Positions 59,301 to 64,000 of a DNA stretch of 64,000 nucleotides are shown one piece after another. Numbering within the stretch: the stretch's first letter is position 1; every line of letters begins with the position of its first letter. The position numbers and the translations under genes were made by a program. The stretch lies in NCBI GenBank assembly GCA_964020085.1, contig OZ026606.1, forward strand, positions 13,878,297 to 13,942,296, read 5' to 3'. Source of the stretch: Micromussa lordhowensis. Its lineage: Eukaryota > Cnidaria > Anthozoa > Scleractinia > Lobophylliidae. The notes under the pieces are model-generated. The model was given only the letters and a program-made list of their open reading frames with translations, did not search any database and had not been told where the DNA came from.

Positions 59301-62300
59301 GTTCACTCCCGTTTTGTATATTCCCCTTGCAGAATATGAATGGACAGAAACCTTGATAAGACATCATCTTAGCAGTGTGCTTGTTTCATGTGTGTACAGT
59401 GTTTTAATTCAAGGTCCAAAAATAACTTACAATTACTGTTTACTCTAGTGTTTTACGTTGTTTCTGTTCGCAATTTTTAAATTCAATATGTTGAAGCAGC
59501 AAACGTGACAATTTCACATTTCACGCCAACTTTGTGACTTGATACTTTTGTTTTCCTCGCAAAGGTATGTAAAATGAATCCCTCATTTTCTCTAAAACAC
59601 ATGGAAGATATACTTGTTTTCATTTTTCACTGCTGGAGATTAATGGACGAAAGTTAAATATGTGATGATGAAGTGCAAAAGAAACGATTTTGATACTCAA
59701 AATGCAAGTTTTCTTTACATCGATAAATGAGAACTAAATAATTTAATTACCAAATTGTCACGGAACAGTACTTTCTTATTCTGTTGCCAACTTTGTGGTT
59801 AACAATAAAGCCATTGAAAATTAATACACCATGATATTGATTATTACAACTGAGATGTGATTCAGTGAGAAGTATTGAAGGTAAACAGGGCTAATTAGCC
59901 GAGATGATTCTATCCTACATCAGTGAACGTCTCCCCTTTAAAGTTTGACTTAATTTATTTGTGCTTTCATTAGGTGCCATGGTATCTGTTTCTTAGTTTC
60001 TTGTGTCACAAATTTTCAATTTGACAAGTTGTAATGCACTTGGGAAATTTATGGTCTCTATTATAGAGACCATTAAAGGAGAAGTAATGTGTTTCCTTTG
60101 CTCATCTGACCCTCACAAAACACTATTGTAGCTTGAAAGCACATATTTGTTGACTGGATGTAGGGTACAATGTAGGAGCCCATGGCTCCTGACATAAGAG
60201 TAATAATCCAAAACTGAAAGGGCACAAAGTCACAGTAGCGTTTTTGCATTAGCGTTTTTTGAAGGGACTAAGTGGTGCTACCCAAAAAAAAAAAAAAAAA
60301 CTGCCATCCTTGGCCACATCATGGCTTTGGGGATGAATGCATGTGTCTTACATGTTGGGTTCTACCACAAGGAAGAGCACTTAACGTTGATGTGTGGTCC
60401 CGTATGAAATGTATCTTCCACCTAATGTATAGTTGACACGAACAGTAACCAATCTGCACATGCGTTTAGAGCAAATTGGTTTTGTTCTAAAGAGAATAGC
60501 AGCACAAGGAGAGCAAGGGGTTTTCTGAAACAAATATATAGCCTTTATAATTGTTACATGGAGGTAGACGTAACCATGTTATAAGTAGTGCACACAAGTA
60601 CCCAACCCACCCTATTCTCTTACCACAATGGTAATTAATTAATTGGAATTAATTAATTAAACAAATATTAAAGTTTCCCCCTCTAGTGCCTTAGGGCCAT
60701 AGTACCATGGAGGCTTAGCGGCAGGCAACTCCAAAACCATCCCAATAGTACATTCTGCACTAAAAAGAAACAAGTCTGGATTGCTCAATCAATGTTTAAA
60801 CATCCATCCATCATAGTATGCTCATCAACACATGGTAAATTACCTTTGAACTTGTTTATTCGCTTCAGTGGGTTGGAACATGACTTGTACCACTGACTCC
60901 TATGATTACAGGTGACAAAACAACAGGGCTATTAGCTCATAATGAGATGCACAGCTTCATAATTCAGTTTCGCTGGCCCATTTACTCATCCTATAGATGC
61001 GTTTGATTGAGAAGTTAACGCAGTTTGCACCATGTTTTATATCTCCTCACCTCATCAGGTTTAAGACGCAGCTGGATAGGTGTAACAGAGAATTGCTTTG
61101 AGTCTCCCTCAATCTTCAGCTTTACTTTGGCTGTGATGTTACCAGCATTCTTTACTGGAATAGTACAGCTCGCAGTCTTACCAAGAGAACTTTTCAAAGT
61201 CAGGACCTGCAATAAATAACACATTTCTGAGGAACTACTGTAAGCTACTAATGTCTGAGGAACTAAGTGATTTAAAGATGATTTCCAGTCCGTACTGCAC
61301 ACTCTTGAGAGTTTGTTTGCTTTTTTTGTTTTCATTTACAACTACACTTACATGAAGTAAATTCAAAGTTTCAAAACAACCACCATTATGGATGCAAATC
61401 GGTCAAAGCTATATGTTTTGTTCTTTCTCATATCACTTGATGATATCACTTGATACCATGAATTGCGAAGCTGTAAAAATCAATGAAGCTGTTGGAAAAA
61501 GAATTTGAAAGGTCTCAAAGCTAAGGTATGTGGTTCATAATGAATATAAACATCAATTCACATTCCATCAAGTGGGAACTTATAAACAATTATTGGATGA
61601 GGTTTTTGTGATATCCAGAATAATCAAGGTCGAGGTAAGAGTTATCAGCCAAAGCCGAAGGCTGAGGCTGATAACCCTTACCGAGACCTTGATTATTCTG
61701 GATATCACAAAAACCGAATCTAATAATTGTTTTATTATACCTTGAACGAATGCAAAAATTTGGAAGTCATGCTTCTACTTCTTCACTGACGGCAAGCAAC
61801 ACGAATCGCGCAAAGTTGACATGATTACCCTTGGAAATTATGCACTGTGGTCATACATGACATGATAACCCGTGACCTTGACATGATTATTGTATAATCT
61901 GCAGTTATGACGTGAAGGACGCTGATTTTGAAAATTCACTGTACGCTTTTGGCCAATCAGAAAAGGGTTAGAGAGTTCAGTGTATAATAATAATGTTTAT
62001 AAGCATTAGGGTGCTGAGACTATGCAGTACGGACTGGAAATCGTCTTTAAGGAAACAACTCTCCCATTTGACCAGGTAGGGGACACAGGTTCATCTGTCA
62101 AGAGAATGTGATTTGTTCTGAAACAAATTTGGTACACTTGTAACTATTCTTGGGTCTTGTTAGAGCTCTCCTAAAGAGGTCATCAGAGTTTATCTTGGCT
62201 ATAGTAGATTGAGTGACCTTCCCAATGACTTGTACACGATGCTCAAAGGATAGATACAGCTCCTGGGAAATACAGGTTGCAGAAGAGGAGTAATTATAAT

Positions 62301-63633
62301 ACAACTTTACTGCAGAGGATGGGCATACTCTTTGGTCTCTTCAATGGACTTTTAAGTGCAATGTGAATGAAATGTGTTTTTTTTTAATTTACCTTTTCAT
62401 GAATTTATTTGAGAATTTGTTTCAGATTGAAAATACATCTCCTGGTTTGTACATTCCCCTTGCAGAATATGAACAGACAGAAACCTTGATCAGACACCAT
62501 CTTAGCAGTGTGCTTGTTTCATGTGTGTACAGTATTTTATGGGCTGGTTGTAAAATTGCCTTGATTTGTGTATTGAGTGCAGTGTGGCTTGAAATGAAGC
62601 AACAAACTGATCTTACAGAAACCAACCTGCAGCTTATGAGGAGTGTGCAGTCTCACAATACCTTCAAGAGCCTTCAGAGCAATACTGTTGATAGTAGGGC
62701 CTAGGATATCACATAAGTACAAAAGAAACATATCAAATTAGATTAAAAAGGTATCACATAGTCCTTTGGTCCATTACTTTAAAGTAAAAGACAAAGTAAA
62801 GCAAGCTTCTTGTTAGCTTTTTGGCAGTTTTGTTCATGTGGGAGATATTGGTAAATATTTCACAAAGTATGTTTAGTAAGGAAATCAATGAATTCCAAAA
62901 TAATTGTAAAAGATCATGGTTTGAAACTTCAACCTTGTCGAGCACTGTCAATCTCAACATCAAGACGTGCAGTGTACTCTTCTGGAACTCCAGCTGATGA
63001 GGTACCTAAAATAAACATCATACAATATGCGAATGAACTGTTTTAGTTTCCATGTGATAGCTGATTATTCAAGATAAGTGAAAGTAGCATCTTGCCCTTT
63101 CTTCATGCTTATTTTCCACACAAAAATGGTTCCTGGTCAATATCAACATATTTTTGTCAAATACTGTTAGAAACCTCCACGGCACAGTCTAAATGAAAGG
63201 TAAATAAAGGACTAATACGATCTTGACAGTTGTATACTACAAAGCAAGTAGGCAGTAGTCAGAGCTTTCATTACCAGCCTTAACCTGTACATAACACTTG
63301 TTATGGCCGAGTATGCTTGAATTGATAGGCCCGTAATTTTACGGGTGAATTCACAGTCACCTACATGTACAAAGTAACAAGTTTGTTACAGGCGTAAAGA
63401 ACAAGGCTACAGGTGACTTATTACTTAATGACAGCCCTGGTAGTCAATTGAATGTTCTAGTATGAAGGCTTTGTAAGTCACAAAGCATAAAATTGATGCT
63501 GACGAAGTGTGAGTATACAGCACTGCTCACTTGTAGCACAAATACAGATTACATGTGCATTCAACTTACTGTTTAAACCAATCTTTTGAGACTGAAACAG
63601 AAGCCACACAACAGTTGGTTCAGCTATGGAAGT
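32762..63633 (-). CDS. CEP192: CEP192 / SPD-2 centriole protein, C-terminal 950 codons (30 exons)
   Basis: Thirty exons add up to 2853 coding bases that stay in one frame and end at TGA (32762). CEP192 is the SPD-2 family scaffold that recruits pericentriolar material and PLK4/Aurora A to centrioles. Its C-terminal half is a string of ASH/MSP-like beta-sandwich domains, which is what is encoded here. Diagnostic matches to the vertebrate protein include IPLYGCGGTSQLVL, RNSGTRAAFVKAV, FYTGDEFLRRQY, TWPAHSIVITP and LSSVAPAYVK, in the expected order. The N-terminal half is beyond the right edge. Introns range from about 0.1 to 7.6 kb and hold many transposons. Individual exon blocks are listed separately. 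The identity is firm; single exon edges are by eye. Confidence 0.92.
33000..33240. repeat. Dispersed-repeat relic in CEP192 intron
   Basis: A block with 'gactctgattggtc'-like motifs and inverted 'gaaaacactcg'/'cgtgttttctac' pairs (about 33184-33220) that looks like a decayed MITE. No family named. Confidence 0.4.
33880..34075 (+). repeat. 3'-end fragment of a dispersed retroelement, copy 2
   Basis: It contains 'gggctaacgctcgaaacgtc' (33917-33936), a hairpin followed by GAAAC, then the block shared with 2-80 of the window. I have seen this motif near the ends of cnidarian retroelements, possibly Penelope-like; not confirmed. It lies in a CEP192 intron, antisense to the gene. Confidence 0.55.
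35576..36136 (-). repeat. 3' LTR of the gypsy element
   Basis: It matches 41744-42312 throughout. It starts 'tgtgaccaggttaggttcgg' and ends 'acttggtcaca' on the plus strand. It lacks the 7 extra bases near 'caagctatatgaaacag' in the other LTR. Confidence 0.93.
36137..36150 (-). other. Polypurine tract of the gypsy element
   Basis: Directly inside the 3' LTR, the coding strand reads a purine-rich 'aagcaggggagtg', the expected position of the plus-strand primer for reverse transcription. Confidence 0.55.
36209..40576 (-). pseudogene. gypsy pol: protease, RT, RNase H, integrase (broken)
   Basis: The first frame (40576-38231) has the aspartic protease motif LLDSGSEV, reverse transcriptase with YLDDIIVFS, and the RNase H start (ETDASQEGLGAVL). 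The reading then moves to another frame near 38385 and continues the RNase H tail. A second frame change falls at about 37820-37870, before the integrase zinc-finger region. An in-frame TGA interrupts that region at 37625-37627. The last long frame (37534-36209) holds the integrase core with the DDE signature segments (AVDFT, HSDQGRNFES) and an acidic tail. The C>T change that would give TGA from CGA is typical of CpG decay. It is not functional as read here; sequencing error for the indels cannot be excluded. Confidence 0.88.
40573..41661 (-). CDS. gypsy gag with CCHC zinc knuckle
   Basis: Intact 362-codon frame. The N-terminal part has a coiled-coil-like stretch (LTKKLEELTNKYAETSQALM), the middle is a capsid-like alpha-helical region (LLEILLDSFGERRSLPQLL), and a single zinc knuckle CYNCGTPNHIARYC lies near residue 320. 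Gag packages the element RNA into particles. Its stop overlaps the pol start as ATGA at 40573-40576, so pol is in the -1 frame. Confidence 0.9.
   Translation of the reverse strand: MSEVPLADLTKKLEELTNKYAETSQALMELQQKQTQEQPTPSSSTAPGQTESQKIVVLPCERRLKKFSGQKTEGQQTVEDFVEELRAAMQAREMAKGEKLDFIKSHLEGPAKEEVRLFPKEDRENPDRLLEILLDSFGERRSLPQLLKLFYERKQRDSETLRAFSHSLRELLHHALKVDKKAVVDPDHTLRDQFANSVRDGMLRRELRKFVRKHPSISFLDVREEALRWSEEEEKPSRATYESANREVACEVEEQTECNSSTATSNPLQQVLDVLLKQQKSIEDIVKAMNSFKTVEHNRMENQHPRNQASSSRGNCYNCGTPNHIARYCRSKPVGQRPPAQDQTMDRKTQQSQSSNYRLLPQ
41723..41740 (-). other. Primer binding site for tRNA-Ser
   Basis: Three bases inside the 5' LTR, the plus strand reads 'atcctgccgactacgcca', identical to the 3' 18 bases (with CCA) of animal tRNA-Ser(AGA) as I know it. 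On the element strand it is complementary to that tRNA, so serine tRNA primes minus-strand synthesis. Confidence 0.85.
41744..42312 (-). repeat. 5' LTR of the gypsy element
   Basis: It is the promoter-bearing LTR for the minus-strand element, about 99 percent like the 3' LTR by eye. Followed by the 'aatt' flank. Confidence 0.93.
43022..54992 (-). CDS. CEP192: CEP192 visible exons 13-25
   Basis: Exons: 54992-54903, 54432-54345, 53304-53222, 52999-52878, 52551-52442, 51501-51307, 49471-49405, 46549-46484, 46089-45984, 44888-44693, 44572-44493, 43884-43792, 43085-43022. All junctions are GT/AG and phases chain without a gap. This block contains the strongest CEP192 signatures: YGCGGTSQLVLVDIRQLSEG, the RAAFVKAV strand, HPDNFILSERTS and the GDEFLRRQY loop. 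A Ser/Pro-rich linker follows (SESMERSLLAGIDF through PPQTSPIPN, about 90 residues), then TWPAHSIVITPERG, LPWGGTIYLKCDGRQQ and ADLTWNLSSVAPAYVK. For the exon at 52551 the upstream of two acceptors was chosen, because the nearer one gives an early stop in frame. Confidence 0.9.
43307..43378 (-). mobile_element. tRNA-like head of a SINE in CEP192 intron
   Basis: Read on the minus strand it folds as a cloverleaf: 'ggcttga' pairs with 'tcaggcc', A box 'tagctcagttgg', anticodon stem ctgca/tgcag with loop gcggtat, B box 'ggattcaaatc'. It is followed by a poly-T and 'caggctttaatttc', and preceded by a long conserved-looking leader (to about 43560). That layout belongs to a repeat common in coral genomes, so I call it a SINE head, not a working tRNA. 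Loop position 33 is C instead of U, which also speaks against a functional tRNA. Confidence 0.65.
45226..45290 (+). mobile_element. Truncated tRNA-headed SINE fragment
   Basis: 'aggggtggtgcagtggtgag' and 'gcgctcacctcccaccaatg' form the left half of a tRNA-like head (D-arm and anticodon region); the B box is degraded. A fragment only. Confidence 0.5.
46756..48798. mobile_element. 2 kb element with about 530 bp terminal inverted repeats
   Basis: The left arm 46756-47285 and right arm 48270-48798 are reverse complements with scattered mismatches. The outer ends are 'ctaagtgactatttggg' and 'cccaaatagccacttag', and the inner ends are 'attcagagcttacctgttt' and 'acaggtaagctctgaattt'. The unique middle (about 47286-48269) has no recognisable transposase. 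Open frames in the arms (such as 46814-47284) mirror each other and are probably by-products. It lies in a CEP192 intron. Confidence 0.75.
48851..48974. mobile_element. 124 bp MITE with 'ccaggcttttagccag' ends
   Basis: 'ccaggcttttagccaga' at the left and 'ctggctaaaagcctgg' at the right are inverted repeats. The internal 'agccactttttaaagaaaat' block recurs at about 54555-54574, marking a second, more decayed copy. Confidence 0.65.
49215..49320. repeat. Dispersed repeat, copy 2
   Basis: 'gattttgatgggtcattata' followed by 'accactct' and 'aaatcatggta' is shared with about 10339-10400. Family unknown. Confidence 0.55.
51663..51841. mobile_element. 179 bp hairpin MITE in CEP192 intron
   Basis: The left arm 'caatagaccattttcgagtt' with 'caaagcgaggc' and 'ttcatatgaaaa' is mirrored by 'ttttcatatgaaagg', 'gactcgctttgag' and 'taattcggaaatggcctttg'. 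A relic of the same family lies at 26585-26725. Confidence 0.65.
53474..53880. mobile_element. Inverted-repeat element rich in 'gcaacatgttgc' motifs
   Basis: The left arm 'ccggccaaatgattgcaac' is mirrored by 'gttgcgatcgtttggccgg' at the right. Between and beyond them, many short 'gcaacat' and 'atgttgc' motifs occur on both strands, some as perfect 12-base palindromes. The open frames in this block are by-products. Confidence 0.6.
54515..54668. repeat. Decayed copy of the 48.85 kb MITE
   Basis: It shares 'gccactttttaaagaaaatt' and the 'tatgttgccttac' block with 48890-48940 and ends 'tcctggctaagc'. The left end is diverged. Confidence 0.5.
55934..63633 (-). CDS. CEP192: CEP192 visible exons 1-12
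   Basis: Exons, 5' to 3': 63633-63570, 63005-62934, 62700-62627, 62262-62125, 61206-61051, 60899-60844, 60759-60706, 58387-58307, 57936-57874, 57750-57666, 57379-57314, 56032-55934. Phases chain as 1,1,0,0,0,2,2,2,2,0,0,0. Recognisable pieces are FQPTEANKQV (an ASH-type strand), VPNGPVYELVVKGSALP, SKPVLCWSGVALGWS, KVILKTSSTSPVKLQLLIEG and ELPVHVSFSPSS. Two edges are weak. The donor of the fourth exon is taken at 'aaattt|gtttca' because it is the only phase-0 option before the next exon. The seventh exon donor is 'catg|gtacta'. The fourth intron is occupied by a 780-base TIR element, which may explain the odd donor. Confidence 0.82.
56719..57050 (+). mobile_element. tRNA-Ser-headed SINE in CEP192 intron
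   Basis: The head has 'tggccgagtggttag' (A box of a class II tRNA) and an anticodon loop 'cttgaaat' reading TGA (serine). A B-box-like 'ggttgcaagtttaagtcc' follows. The body continues with 'ctggatttgtttcaaggta' and 'acaatgttatgttcaatttg', a layout I recognise from coral SINEs. The head is degenerate in the T-arm. Confidence 0.65.
58388..60705. other. CEP192 intron, 2.3 kb
   Basis: No exon found. It holds half of a duplicated segment (about 59300-59405), which recurs at about 62435-62535 with the shared run 'cttagcagtgtgcttgtttc', and a poly-A tract at about 60282-60300. A small inverted 'gagacc' pair lies at about 60056-60073. Confidence 0.45.
61271..62049. mobile_element. TIR element, 'gatttccagtccgtactg' family, copy 2, with nested hairpin
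   Basis: The left end 'tttaaagatgatttccagtc' is mirrored by 'gactggaaatcgtctttaag'. Inside, 61588-61735 is a nearly perfect hairpin ('gatatccagaataatcaagg' and 'ccttgattattctggatatc'). The same terminal motif bounds 31915-32253. It fills most of a CEP192 intron. Confidence 0.7.
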
Positions 63634-63772
63634 CTGTACAAGAAAATCAATCGATAAATGCACATCATTAATAACATGAGTTAAAGGAATGATTAAATAC
63701 ACCGATTCCAGAAAAAAACGGAAGTTGCATGCAAGCGAGGCTTAATAGCCCTCGCGGTAAATTCGAAACAAC

Positions 63773-63942
63773 ATGGCGAGCGAGCAAGAAGGGCAAGAGC
63801 AAGTGGAGCTCTCTCCTGAGGACATTCCTGGCGCCAGTGTTAGTGCAGAACAAATAGGGAAATTGACAGTTAGCCAGTTTAAATTCTGGCTAAAATGTCG
63901 CCGAATAAATCAAAGTGGCAATAGAAAGGAACTTTTGGAAAG
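63773..63942 (+). CDS. First coding exon of an unidentified gene with SAP-like motif (partial)
   Basis: From ATG at 63773 (context 'caacATGG') 56 codons run to a donor 'ggaaag|gtatgt'. The protein starts with an acidic stretch (MASEQEGQEQVELSPED) and continues LTVSQFKFWLKCRRINQSGN followed by RKELLER. The pattern leucine/hydrophobic, LKxWL, G/N, K-x-E-L-L-E is that of a SAP helix-turn-helix DNA-binding motif, which in cnidarians often begins transposon-associated or nuclease-like proteins. It is antisense to CEP192 and may be nested in its intron or mark a neighbouring gene; the rest lies outside the window. Confidence 0.6.
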
Positions 63943-64000
63943 GTATGTTGTTATACTTGGCATCCTTCGATTGTCTCTCTTTATAAACAACCTGTCCTCG

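Noticed and set aside
32762..63633. Hydin, DLEC1 or another ASH-domain protein instead of CEP192
   Set aside because: Several strand-level matches in the expected order (RAAFVKAV, GDEFLRRQY, WPAHSIVITP, LSSVAPAYVK) are specific for CEP192/SPD-2.

Overview
The window looks like nuclear DNA from an anthozoan cnidarian, most likely a stony coral. The genes are intron-rich with canonical GT/AG junctions. The proteins are animal-type (a CEP192/SPD-2 centriole protein, a CIMIP1 ciliary protein, TKL kinases with a CYLD-like partner). The spacers are crowded with tRNA-headed SINEs and hairpin MITEs of types I associate with coral genomes. The species call is inference; no search was run.

Layout. 1-12.8 kb is a transposon graveyard: a roughly 7 kb inverted-repeat structure (about 675-7625) with decayed coding pieces, smaller MITEs inside it, a palindromic minisatellite element, and a SINE. 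12.9-23.8 kb holds two divergently transcribed paralogous TKL kinases. The minus-strand copy (514 codons) has a coiled coil plus kinase. The plus-strand copy (721 codons by my splice model) joins a CYLD-like N-terminus with a CAP-Gly domain to a coiled coil and kinase. They share the intron position inside the kinase domain and probably a promoter. 24-28.4 kb is a cluster of terminal-inverted-repeat elements, including one hairpin element inserted into one arm of another. 28.7-30.1 kb is a complete three-exon CIMIP1 (C20orf85) gene with an RFX X-box upstream. 32.8-63.6 kb carries, on the minus strand, the last 30 coding exons (950 codons) of CEP192; its 5' part lies beyond the right edge. Its introns hold a young full-length Ty3/gypsy-type LTR retrotransposon (35.6-42.3 kb), a 2 kb long-TIR element, several MITEs and SINEs. 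At 63.77 kb a plus-strand first exon of another gene starts and runs off the window.

Working together: CIMIP1 and CEP192 are convergent neighbours with jobs in axonemes and centrioles. The kinase pair looks like a local duplication in which one copy gained, or the other lost, the CYLD-like module. In animals CYLD is a ubiquitin-editing regulator that acts on RIP-kinase complexes, so its fusion to a kinase of the broad TKL class is the most noteworthy thing here. All exon joins were checked by hand for splice sites and phase; none was checked against transcripts.
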